DNA of 64,000 nucleotides from Solimicrobium sp. (GTDB lineage: Bacteria; Pseudomonadota; Gammaproteobacteria; Burkholderiales; Burkholderiaceae_D). Where the stretch lies: the NCBI GenBank assembly GCA_021155915.1, contig JAJNBE010000008.1, forward strand, positions 31,194 through 95,193, in the 5' to 3' direction. Shown in pieces: positions 31,450 through 40,694 of the stretch. The notes under the pieces were generated by a model. That model worked only from the letters and a program-made list of their open reading frames with translations, had not been told where the DNA came from and did not search any database. The position numbers and the translations under genes were made by a program. Every line of letters starts with the position of its first letter. Positions within the stretch are counted from its first letter, which is position 1.

Positions 31450-32115
31450 TCAATTACAGATTTTTAAAGTCTGTCCGGGAAATTCTAGCAGCAATTTATC
31501 CAAATTAGTTTTTTCCGCGCCATTCACGTCTTTAAATTTTAAACTAAACCTATTTAATAAGGCATTGCGCGCACCTATCTTTGCGCTTCGGACACCCTTA
31601 GCGGCTAATTTTGCCAATAACTGTTTAGCCGATTCTGCGGATGAAAAAACACCCAATGAAATCCCCCATTGCAAATCAGGTGGATCCTGAACAATGTAAA
31701 AGGCGGATACGCCTAACCGCCTTAATTCGGCCGCTTTCTTATCCGCGGCTTCTTTGCTACCTAACGAAGGAATAAAAACCATGGTGGTAGTAGTGTCTGG
31801 TACGCGATGGCGTGACTGGCGGTTGCCAAAGGATAAAGATTTTAATTTGGCCTCTACGTGTTTTACCTCATTTTTTTTAAAAGTCCCCCATTCTAAGCAG
31901 GCGATAACATCTGGATGAGTTGCTTCATTAACCGCTGAACCCGCTGCGGGTGCAAGAGCCGTCTCTGCTGGGATAAGTATTAACTGTTGACCATCTGGCT
32001 GTAGTGATAATCGTTGAGGTTGATGTGATTCTGCTATCGGATCTACCAAATAGCCCCATCCCAAAGCGAAGAGCAAGATATTCGCAATGAATAAACAGAT
32101 AAAAATAAATTTCAT
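31450..32115 (-). CDS. SPOR-domain protein
   Basis: N-terminal TM and MVFIPSLGSKEAADKKAAELRRLGVSAFYIVQ...WGISLGVFSSAESAKQLLAKLAAKGVRSAKI; next to coaX-birA. Confidence 0.85.
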   Translation of the reverse strand: MKFIFICLFIANILLFALGWGYLVDPIAESHQPQRLSLQPDGQQLILIPAETALAPAAGSAVNEATHPDVIACLEWGTFKKNEVKHVEAKLKSLSFGNRQSRHRVPDTTTTMVFIPSLGSKEAADKKAAELRRLGVSAFYIVQDPPDLQWGISLGVFSSAESAKQLLAKLAAKGVRSAKIGARNALLNRFSLKFKDVNGAEKTNLDKLLLEFPGQTLKICN

Positions 32116-32867
32116 GAAATCACCTGTAGCCCAATGAGTACTAAATTATCCACAAGCTTGTGCGGAATTCTTAAATTGGGAGTGATGTACTTTGCCCCCC
32201 CCCCAGACATAACACAAAGCAAATCATTATTTAGTGTCCGCGCAAACTCACGTACGGCATATTCAATTGCGCCGACCTGTGCGGTTAAACAACCGCTCAC
32301 CATTGCCATCTCAGTGTGGTCAGCAAAGTGCGCTGCCATCACGGTATTTCCTGCTACGGTAGGAAGCTGTGCTGTATTCTGACTCAGCGATTCCGCCATT
32401 AGCTTTATTCCCGGGATAATCAAGCCTCCGAGAAAATCACCTTCCGCGGTAATTGCATCGATAGTTAATGCTGTGCCGCAAGTGGCGATAACTAATGCCT
32501 GGTCTGGAAATAAGGCGCGCGCTGCAATGGCAGCTGCAAATCGATCACTACCCAGCTGGGCAGGGAATCGGTACTTGTTGTTTATGCCAGCTCTTTTTTG
32601 TTCGGGAATAAACCATTCTAGCGCATAATTTTTATCCTGAAAGGAACGCATCAATAAATAGCACAACTGTTCGCGCAAAGCTCCGCCAGCGACGTTGGAG
32701 ACCACAACACGCCTGACTGGTAAGTTATTCCAGGGAGAATTGGCGTCTAAGAATTCCTGGTGAGTGAACGAATCCATTTGCAGCCACTCACCTAACTTTG
32801 GCGCTTGAATGGGATCAAGCAAAGCCCATTTGATTCGAGTATTACCGGCATCAATTAATAGCAGCAT
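32112..32867 (-). CDS. coaX: type III pantothenate kinase
   Basis: MLLLIDAGNTRIKWALL, GSDRFAAAIAARALF, ATCGTALTIDAITAEGDFLGGLIIPG, SGGGAKYI. Confidence 0.96.
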   Translation of the reverse strand: MLLLIDAGNTRIKWALLDPIQAPKLGEWLQMDSFTHQEFLDANSPWNNLPVRRVVVSNVAGGALREQLCYLLMRSFQDKNYALEWFIPEQKRAGINNKYRFPAQLGSDRFAAAIAARALFPDQALVIATCGTALTIDAITAEGDFLGGLIIPGIKLMAESLSQNTAQLPTVAGNTVMAAHFADHTEMAMVSGCLTAQVGAIEYAVREFARTLNNDLLCVMSGGGAKYITPNLRIPHKLVDNLVLIGLQVIS

Positions 32868-32891
32868 AGAATCCTTAGATAAATCGATATT

Positions 32892-33698
32892 TCATCGTAA
32901 TCTCAATGACACATTCCCCGCCATGACTGGCCACACAACACCATGCCGATCTTGTAATAATAAGCATCCTAAATTATTTACCCCGAGTGCAATGCCTTGT
33001 TGAATAATTTTATCTTGATCAACTATACAGACTTGCTGACCTGCGTAAGCATGTAGACTATTCCAGGTCGGCAAAAAAGTGGAAAGCCCAGAACGTGAAA
33101 ACTGTTGTAAGCATGAGATGAGATGAGTGATCAAGACGGCTAACATTTCGTTCCTGTCCATCTGTGCTAACCAAATTGCATCTGCTACGGGCTGGCCGAT
33201 CTCTTGTTCTAATTCCTTCGGGATCAGCAAATTTAACCCGACGCCGATAATTGCCCAAGTGCGGTCAAGATAAGAAGTCGTTTCAATTAATACGCCGGCT
33301 AATTTTTTTCCCTCACGTAACACATCATTTGGCCATTTCAGTTGTACAGTAACGCCCATACTAGCCAATGCCTTAGCCAATCCGACACCAACAGCCAAAG
33401 GCAGCCCCAGCAACGCTTGGGGCTTTTCTAAAAAAGGCCAGGCTAAAGAAAAGGTTAGCGAGGATCCCGGTACCGGTGAACTCAACCAATGCCGACCTGC
33501 ACGCCCCCGACCTGCCGTCTGAGTTTCGGCAACCAATAAGGTTGGGCTGCCAAGAGTCGGAACTCGTGCCATTAAATCGGTATTTGTTGATTCTGTTTGC
33601 AGGATGACTTCGATTGTTAACGGTTTTGTCGAGGTTGCACAACACGCAGCAATTTTTTCTGCATTCAACAGGAAATGGTTTTTGGACATGATGCGCAT
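32892..33698 (-). CDS. birA: biotin--[acetyl-CoA-carboxylase] ligase
   Basis: TESTNTDLMARV, AETQTAGRGRAGRHWLSS, LKWPNDVLREGKKLAGVLIET, IGVGLNL. Confidence 0.95.
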   Translation of the reverse strand: MRIMSKNHFLLNAEKIAACCATSTKPLTIEVILQTESTNTDLMARVPTLGSPTLLVAETQTAGRGRAGRHWLSSPVPGSSLTFSLAWPFLEKPQALLGLPLAVGVGLAKALASMGVTVQLKWPNDVLREGKKLAGVLIETTSYLDRTWAIIGVGLNLLIPKELEQEIGQPVADAIWLAQMDRNEMLAVLITHLISCLQQFSRSGLSTFLPTWNSLHAYAGQQVCIVDQDKIIQQGIALGVNNLGCLLLQDRHGVVWPVMAGNVSLRLR

Positions 33699-34124
33699 TG
33701 TAGCTTGATGGCAAAACAGTTGCTGCGGTTTGAATAATATTTCTGCTATTCTGCCTTAACACATACTAGTCAATTTTCTTATACCCATCAATAAAATAGG
33801 TCTGAGAAGAAAGCATTAAGCGATTCGTACACATCATCTGAGGAGCTTCTCGGACAAAGCTACGGATTGATCGGGCGGGTTTTTAGATCGAATGAATAAG
33901 TTTATTCGTCTCACAAAAGGGTGGCATCAGACTTGTGTTGACTATTAATTTCCTGTCTAAGGTTAGCTAAATTAACTCCTTACTGCGGCTCTCTACACTT
34001 TTACGATCTCTCTGAAGCTTTGCTTCTGTGTGCGAAAGACGGTAGGTATAAGTCCTTTTCTATTGAGAGAAAGGGACTAACCCCCCACTGTTCAGCAGAG
34101 GCGAGCTAGCGTATATTGCTGTTT

Positions 34125-35612
34125 CTATTGCTGTGTTAGCTGTTGGTCCCCTTCAGAATTTAATGGTTGTTCTTCGTGTATAGGTGATTGTTCGTTCTCT
34201 TGGTGCGGTGATGACTCCTGAGCCTTGTTTTCGGATTGCTGTTCAACCGGCTGCTTTTGTTGCAAATCCTCACGCCCTGCCCGCTGCTGTTTTTCTAAAG
34301 TTAGCTCGTCCACTTGTTTTTCTAATTGAGAGATTCGTTGCTGTTGCACTTGCTGTTGCTCACTCTGTTTAACTAGTTCGTTTATTTTTAGTTCTAATTG
34401 ATGTTTTTCTTGCTCTAACTGCTTCACTTTCTTATTCGCTACGGCGTATTCTTGCTGTTTCTCTTGAAAAGATATATTTAAATTCGTTAGTTTTTCTTTT
34501 TGTTCTGTCAATTCCTTATTTTTTTCCTCTAGCTGTCTGTATTGCTGAGCTAGTTCTTCAGCCGCTTTTTGTGCTTTTTTTAACTGTGCTTTTAGCTTGT
34601 CGTTTTGTTCAACTAGCTCTTGCTGCCTCTGAACAAGTTCATTAACCTTTTCCTCCGCGTTGTTCAATTTTGTATTCGCTTCTTTTAATTGTCCCTGAAA
34701 GAGTTGAATTTCAGACGTTTTTTTCTCTAACTCTTTCACTAGTTCTAGTGTCTCAATGTTCTCTCGGGGTTGCTGTTTTTCCGATTGTAATTCCGACGTT
34801 TTCTGTTGATAAGATAAACTTTGGTCTAATAACTTTTTACGTCGTTGGTGGCCAGGGTTATCTCGACAAAGACTATTGGGCAAAATTTCACCTTGACGCT
34901 CAAGTGATTCATTACTCACATAGCTTATCAATTTATCCTTTAAAGCCGCTATCGTCATATTCATCACTGCTGTGTCATCGCCAAATTTTAATTCAATTGC
35001 GAAATAACCTACGGGCGTCACAGTCAGCAATTTCCCCAGTGGCTCATCTAGACTATCGCTAATAATTATTGAGTTTCCTTGATATAAAGGAGCTTTATGC
35101 GCTACGCATAGGGTATTTGCAATATTCTGATAGACCGTATTTAGTTGGCTCTCTTTTTTCGCAATAATAGTGTTGTGATAGGCAACTTTCTCTACAACCC
35201 ATTCCCCAAAACTATTTTCAGGCTCTAAAGTGAGGACCCGCCGCTGTTGTTTAGTGCTTTCGCTAATTGAATCCGCCCAAGACTTTAGATAATATTTGGG
35301 TCCTTCATTACAGTGATTAGCGCCACGTTTAGCTAAATCTATTTCCTCTTTAGGCCCTAACAATCCTCTTACGATTGAATCTAGAGAAATGTGACATTGC
35401 GGCGCAATGCCAGAATTTTTCGTTTCCGCTTCTTTTACTTCGGTGTCTCCTAATGACGCTGAAGATTCTTCGGTGTCATATTCCTCGGGTTTATTGCGGT
35501 CCTTATCCAAGTTGGGGATTAAAGTTAACTTGCTTTTAGACTCCTCGCCCTTGGTTGGAGATGTTATGCCGATAGTCTGGCTTTGAGGGTTAGCACTTTG
35601 AATATTTTCCAT
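34125..35612 (-). CDS. hypothetical protein, unnamed N-terminal domain plus long Q/E/K-rich coiled coil
   Basis: Intact ORF; start placed at 35610-35612; shares the LCVAHKAPLYQGNSIII...DLK/ALKDKL domain with the next gene. Confidence 0.75.
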   Translation of the reverse strand: MENIQSANPQSQTIGITSPTKGEESKSKLTLIPNLDKDRNKPEEYDTEESSASLGDTEVKEAETKNSGIAPQCHISLDSIVRGLLGPKEEIDLAKRGANHCNEGPKYYLKSWADSISESTKQQRRVLTLEPENSFGEWVVEKVAYHNTIIAKKESQLNTVYQNIANTLCVAHKAPLYQGNSIIISDSLDEPLGKLLTVTPVGYFAIELKFGDDTAVMNMTIAALKDKLISYVSNESLERQGEILPNSLCRDNPGHQRRKKLLDQSLSYQQKTSELQSEKQQPRENIETLELVKELEKKTSEIQLFQGQLKEANTKLNNAEEKVNELVQRQQELVEQNDKLKAQLKKAQKAAEELAQQYRQLEEKNKELTEQKEKLTNLNISFQEKQQEYAVANKKVKQLEQEKHQLELKINELVKQSEQQQVQQQRISQLEKQVDELTLEKQQRAGREDLQQKQPVEQQSENKAQESSPHQENEQSPIHEEQPLNSEGDQQLTQQ

Positions 35613-35957
35613 AATATCTTTCCATAAATTGAATAACGAAATTAAAGTATTTCTCAATTCGCAAGCACTATTCACTATTAATAAAAGAATGGCGAAGAAT
35701 GAGAAGCATGCGCATCAGGAAGGTTCGCAATGTCGTGGTTGGCGTACAGAGGCCAATAAAAATCGCAATTCTCAACGCGTTTTTGTTAATAAAAATCACT
35801 CAAGAATAATGATCCGGATGTTTTTAACCGCCGGATTCACTTTTTGCTGAAATGACTTCACGCAGTGTAGATTAAAGTTGTCTCAGGTAAATATTAGGGA
35901 AAACCCCCACTGCGCAGTTGAAGTAACCCATTTCCTGCAAAAACACGTGCTTTTAGA

Positions 35958-37031
35958 TTAATAAGTTGTTCGTCTGGCGGCGGTCTTCAACTGGATGGAC
36001 AATTCTTGATTAGATTGCAGCTTTTCGTGCCTCTGTGAATCCCGTGACGAACTTTGTGGCTGTAGCTTTCCTGCGGGTTGATTTCTTGGATGCTTTACTG
36101 GTGTCCGTTGCGGAATTCGTTCCCGCAGCTGCATTTCCCGTGGCCATTGCCCGTACAATTTTGGATAATCATTTTTTTGCTTCAGCAATTCCTCTTGCAG
36201 TGTCTGAATCACTTGTTCCACTTCCGCTTGCTGAGCCACTGCTTGTTGGCTTTGCAGGTCCGATTTCGTTTTCAGTTCGACATCCAGTTCTTGTTGCAAT
36301 TCTGGTAGTATCAGCTTCCCACTCATTTCCATTGGTGGTTCCGAATTAGTAGTATCAGGGGGCTGTTCACATAAGTCTGCAGTTACATAGCGTGCTAATT
36401 TTCTTTTCAAATCCTCGATGGTAATTTCAACTACTTCCGTTTCATTGCCAAATTGAAATTCCAGGGTGCTACGACCGACTGTCGTCAAACTTAAAGCTCT
36501 TCCTTGCTCATCATTTCTGCCATCGTGAATAATTATTGAATTCCCCATATACAAAGGAGCTCTATGCGCTACGCATAATGCATTAGCAATGCTTCGGTAT
36601 TGAACGATTAACAGCTCCTCTTTTCCCAAACTGATTTTTGTATGCTTCCTAAGCGTCTTCTCGCAACTTAACACGGCATTGGATTCACGTTTCATGCTGA
36701 ACGCTTCGCCAATGCTCCATAAAAAACCTTTCCCTAAATCATTGAAGTGAGCAGCACCATACTCCACAGGATCTTTTGTGTCAGGTGCAAATAATCCTCT
36801 TATAATTGTTCGAAGCGTGATTACGGATACGGGTTTCGGTTCACCACGGTCTAGTTCAAATGAAGATTCTCTTCTTAATAATTTTTTGTATTCGGTAGAG
36901 TCGATAACAGTACGGGCAGTGCTAATAGTGTCGGTAGTGGTGGTGGTACTCGTGGTGTCGGTGGTACTCGTAGTGTTGGTAGTACCAATGACACTATTAT
37001 TAGATTTGTTAATGTTGGCTGTGAAATTCAT
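35958..37031 (-). CDS. hypothetical protein, paralog of the adjacent 34125-35612 gene; Thr-rich N-terminus
   Basis: IIRGLFAPDT..., RSIANALCVAHRAPLYMGNSIIIHDGRNDEQGRALSLTTVGRSTLEFQFGNETEVVEITIEDLKRKLARYV. Confidence 0.75.
   Translation of the reverse strand: MNFTANINKSNNSVIGTTNTTSTTDTTSTTTTTDTISTARTVIDSTEYKKLLRRESSFELDRGEPKPVSVITLRTIIRGLFAPDTKDPVEYGAAHFNDLGKGFLWSIGEAFSMKRESNAVLSCEKTLRKHTKISLGKEELLIVQYRSIANALCVAHRAPLYMGNSIIIHDGRNDEQGRALSLTTVGRSTLEFQFGNETEVVEITIEDLKRKLARYVTADLCEQPPDTTNSEPPMEMSGKLILPELQQELDVELKTKSDLQSQQAVAQQAEVEQVIQTLQEELLKQKNDYPKLYGQWPREMQLRERIPQRTPVKHPRNQPAGKLQPQSSSRDSQRHEKLQSNQELSIQLKTAARRTTY
36905..36995 (-). repeat. low-complexity coding tract (poly Thr/Ser: TTSTTDTTSTTTTTDT)
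   Basis: gtgtcggtagtggtggtggtactcgtggtgtcggtggtactcgtagtgttggtagta read on + strand. Confidence 0.7.
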
Positions 37032-37140
37032 AACTATCTTTCTCTACATTTAAAAAAAATTAATGAATACTTACCTATAGCGGATTGCTATCTCATGTGA
37101 AGCGCCATTTGGTAAGCAAACTAAAATACATTTTTTCCTA

Positions 37141-37905
37141 CTAGTCATAATCAATAGACAGCGGCGCATGATCTGAAAACCGTTGTTCTTTATAAATAGC
37201 CACGCGTTTTGCTTTTTCCGCCATTGCAGGCGTTGTAATATGGTAATCAATACGCCATCCTACATTTTTTGCCCAAGCTTGGCCGCGGTTGCTCCACCAC
37301 GTATAATGTTCCGCCGCAGGTTCGACACGCCGGAACGCGTCAACATAACCAACGTCGCCAATTACTTTGGATAACCAGGCGCGCTCTTCAGGAAGAAAAC
37401 CAGAATTTTTCAAATTGCCTTTCCAGTTTTTCAAATCGATTTCTTTATGCGCAATATTCCAGTCGCCACAAATAACCACTTCCCGGTCGCTATTTCTTAA
37501 TTCGATCAAATGAGCGAGAAATGCCTCCATAAAACGAAATTTAGCGAGTTGACGGTCCTCGCTAGAAGAGCCAGATGGGCAATATATCGACACAATGGAC
37601 AACTTGCCAAAATCACAGCGTACATAGCGGCCTTCTGCGTCGAATTCTTCATTGCCAAAACCAATTGTAACGGCATCCGGTTTTTGCTTGCTGTATAAGC
37701 CGGCCCCCGAATAGCCTTTTTTTTTCGCATAATGAAAATGGCCGTGGTAGCCTATTGGAGCTAAAAATTCGGGTTGCATATCATTTAGTTGCGCTTTTAA
37801 TTCTTGTACGCATACAAAATCAGCAGATTGAGCACTCATCCACTCAAAAAAACCTTTTTTAGCAGCAGAACGTATACCGTTCAGATTAGCGGAGATTATT
37901 TTCAT
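37141..37905 (-). CDS. xthA: exodeoxyribonuclease III
   Basis: MKIISANLNGIRSAAKKGFFEWM, VCVQELKAQ, GDWNIAHKEIDLKN, WRIDYHITTP, SDHAPLSIDYD. Confidence 0.96.
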   Translation of the reverse strand: MKIISANLNGIRSAAKKGFFEWMSAQSADFVCVQELKAQLNDMQPEFLAPIGYHGHFHYAKKKGYSGAGLYSKQKPDAVTIGFGNEEFDAEGRYVRCDFGKLSIVSIYCPSGSSSEDRQLAKFRFMEAFLAHLIELRNSDREVVICGDWNIAHKEIDLKNWKGNLKNSGFLPEERAWLSKVIGDVGYVDAFRRVEPAAEHYTWWSNRGQAWAKNVGWRIDYHITTPAMAEKAKRVAIYKEQRFSDHAPLSIDYD

Positions 37906-38152
37906 GGTAAGGTTTATAAGTTAAGTACAGTAAGGTTTATAAGTTAAGTACATGTAGCGTCCTAAAACTTGAATAGTGTGGGACGATAGCTATGAGGAAA
38001 CTGCTTAATTTATTCAGTTTATATAAGCGACGGTAATATACGCGATTTTTAGCGGGCAAGGTAATGCCCATTATTTTAGACGTATAACGCTGAGTGTAAC
38101 TTGCAAAAATCGCAAAGTTAAATAGCTTCAATTCTTTTAGAAAATGAAAGTC

Positions 38153-38821
38153 ATGAAAAATATCCGTCAAGAATTTATTGATTTCGCTGTTCAAAATGGT
38201 GTTCTCTCGTTTGGTGAATTTATCACTAAAGCAGGCCGTAGGTCACCTTACTTTTTTAATGCAGGCTTGTTCAATGAAGGAGCTAACCTAGGTAGATTGG
38301 CGCAATTCTATGCGCGGACATTACTAGATTCGGGCGTTGAATTTGATATGTTGTTTGGTCCTGCCTACAAGGGCATTACGTTGGCATCTTCCACGGCAGT
38401 TGCTTTGGCTGAGCTTGGGCGCAATGTGCCGTTTGCATATAACCGCAAGGAAGTTAAAGATCATGGCGAAGGTGGCACAGTTGTTGGCGCAAAACTAGCT
38501 GGTAAAGTTGTCATCATTGATGATGTCATCTCTGCGGGCACATCCGTTCGTGAGTCGGTAGAACTAATTCGCAACTCAGGTGCTACTCCCTGTGCCGTAT
38601 TAATCGCTTTAGATCGCATGGAGAGAGCGGGTAAAGATGACGCCCTCTCAATCAATTCAGCCGTGCAGGAAATTAGCAGGACGTATGACATGCCCGTTTT
38701 CAGCATCGCTAACCTAACCGACTTATTTGCTTATTTGTCCAGCGGCGAAGCGCGGCAATTTGAGCAGTTCAAGATGGCCGTAAATGATTATCGAACCAAA
38801 TACGGCACCCATCTTGTATGA
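38153..38821 (+). CDS. pyrE: orotate phosphoribosyltransferase
   Basis: LSFGEFITKAGRRSPYFFNAGLFN, GPAYKGITLASSTAVAL, KDHGEGGTVVGA, VVIIDDVISAGTSVRES. Confidence 0.97.
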   Translation: MKNIRQEFIDFAVQNGVLSFGEFITKAGRRSPYFFNAGLFNEGANLGRLAQFYARTLLDSGVEFDMLFGPAYKGITLASSTAVALAELGRNVPFAYNRKEVKDHGEGGTVVGAKLAGKVVIIDDVISAGTSVRESVELIRNSGATPCAVLIALDRMERAGKDDALSINSAVQEISRTYDMPVFSIANLTDLFAYLSSGEARQFEQFKMAVNDYRTKYGTHLV

Positions 38822-38849
38822 TGTTGGTTTCAAAAAAGGTAATTTGCTT

Positions 38850-39116
38850 ATGCAAAATCTCAAATTGATCGACCGTCATGGTAAGCCTATTGCAATTGGC
38901 GATATAGTTCGTATTGTCGCACTAAGTCCAGAATTTATTGCTAATTTTCCGCAAGAAGACCAAATGTTGATTGATTCGATGGTCGGAAAGTTTTTCAAAA
39001 TTTACGGGATTGATGAATTTGGTCATCCTTGGGTAAGTAGAGAATGGCACGATGAAGCGGGACTGCTGCAATCGCATATTATTGCGCTGGATCCAGAAGA
39101 AATGGAACGGGTTTGA
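38850..39116 (+). CDS. conserved small hypothetical protein
   Basis: MQNLKLIDRHGKPIAIGDIVRIVALSPEFIANFPQEDQ...; coding-like composition, start set at 38850. Confidence 0.65.
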   Translation: MQNLKLIDRHGKPIAIGDIVRIVALSPEFIANFPQEDQMLIDSMVGKFFKIYGIDEFGHPWVSREWHDEAGLLQSHIIALDPEEMERV

Positions 39117-39154
39117 TAATCCCCTAATCACTCATAAATTTTCAGGAGCAACTA

Positions 39155-40504
39155 ATGCCTCTTCTTAGCACTGGCCCAAGTCACAACCGGAAAAATTTAC
39201 TGCCTTTCGTTTATCTGGTTCCAATTTTTTTTCTGGCATTCTGTGGAATAAACCAATCTGCACACGCCATTAATTTGTCGGTGACAGAACAAGAAATTAT
39301 CACCGCTGTTAAAGAGCATTCAAGTGAGGCGCTTGATTTGCTTGAGAAGAGTGTAAAAATTAATAGTGGAACAATGAATGAAGCGGGGGTGCGCGATGTC
39401 GGCCAACTGTTTCGCATCCAGTTTGATCAGCTAGGGTTTAGTACTGATTGGGTTGAAATGCCCCCAGCTATGCACCGTGCAGGACATTTAGTCGCTGAGC
39501 GTGAAGGAAAGCAAGGTAAACGGCTGTTGCTGATCGGGCATCTTGATACTGTGTTTGAAAAAGATAGCCCGACCCCGCTCTGGATTCGTCGAGAGAATAA
39601 AATTTGGGGGCAAGGAGTTATCGATATGAAGGGCGGTAACGTGGTCATCGTTAGCGCTTTACGTGCTTTACAAAAGGTAGGAGTGTTAAAAGATACCCGC
39701 ATTTTAGTGGTTCTTAGTGGTGACGAAGAGCAGGTCGGTTCTCCTTTACACATTGCACGTGCTGCCCTTATTAATGCCGCCAAACGAAGCGAAGTTGCCT
39801 TAGCATTCGAGAGCATGATGCAGGACGCCAATGGCAATGATGCTGGCACTGTCGGTCGTCGTGCTATTGGTAGTTTTTCACTCAAAGTTTCTGGAAAACA
39901 AGGTCATTCATCGCGGATATTTGGTGCTGGAGGCGATGGAGCTATTTATGAAGCAGCACGCATTTTAACTAAATTCCGTGAACAATTAGTGGAGCCCGGT
40001 CTCACTTTTAATGTGGGAACTATTCTTGGGGGGACTGAGGTAGTCTATGATAAACAGACCAAAAAGGGAGACGTATTTGGGAAATTTAATGTGATTCCAA
40101 AAGTTACGGTGGCAGAAGGAGATCTACGCTATTTAACCCATGAGCAACGTGACCATACTTACGCTCGCATGAACGAGATTGTGGCGCAGCATTTGCACGG
40201 TACCAAAGCTGACATTCATTTTCATGAAATATATCCGCCCATGGCACCTACGCCTGGCAATATGAAATTGCTCGACATTTTTTCTAAAGCAAGTAGCGAT
40301 GCCGGCTTAGGGACAATTAATCCCATTTCGCCATCGTTACGCGGGGCCGGTGATGTGCAATTTGTTGCTCCTTATGTAGACAGCCTAGACGGATTGGGTA
40401 CGGCTGGAGGCGGCGATCATTCACCTGATGAGTTCATGGACTTGCCGTCGTTAGAACGAGCTACTATTCGTGCTGCGTTGATGATTTTTCGGTTAACCAG
40501 ATAG
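39155..40504 (+). CDS. M20-family metallopeptidase (glutamate carboxypeptidase / CPG2-like), secreted
   Basis: Signal peptide; LLIGHLDTVFEKDSP, GVIDMKGGNVVIVSAL, SGDEEQVGS, GTAGGGDHSPDEFMDLPSL. Confidence 0.92.
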   Translation: MPLLSTGPSHNRKNLLPFVYLVPIFFLAFCGINQSAHAINLSVTEQEIITAVKEHSSEALDLLEKSVKINSGTMNEAGVRDVGQLFRIQFDQLGFSTDWVEMPPAMHRAGHLVAEREGKQGKRLLLIGHLDTVFEKDSPTPLWIRRENKIWGQGVIDMKGGNVVIVSALRALQKVGVLKDTRILVVLSGDEEQVGSPLHIARAALINAAKRSEVALAFESMMQDANGNDAGTVGRRAIGSFSLKVSGKQGHSSRIFGAGGDGAIYEAARILTKFREQLVEPGLTFNVGTILGGTEVVYDKQTKKGDVFGKFNVIPKVTVAEGDLRYLTHEQRDHTYARMNEIVAQHLHGTKADIHFHEIYPPMAPTPGNMKLLDIFSKASSDAGLGTINPISPSLRGAGDVQFVAPYVDSLDGLGTAGGGDHSPDEFMDLPSLERATIRAALMIFRLTR

Positions 40505-40694
40505 TCTCTTTACTCGTTATATAGGGGGATCGGCATTCAAACAATGCCTTTTAGAATTCCTGTAAAATGCGGGGCCGCTTCGTCACTTGGTCGGGGTCCT
40601 CTTCAGTGGCTTAGCTACTGCTCTAACCGACTTGAACTCTCATCTGACTTCCAACGTATTAAATATAAATCTGAAGAATTTATTTGGAAACCCT

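Noticed and set aside
36035-36349. Plus-strand ORFs (36035-36349, 36078-36308, 36778-37053) antisense to the paralog gene
   Set aside because: Hydrophobic low-complexity translations are mirror images of the Q/T-rich coding strand; no independent evidence
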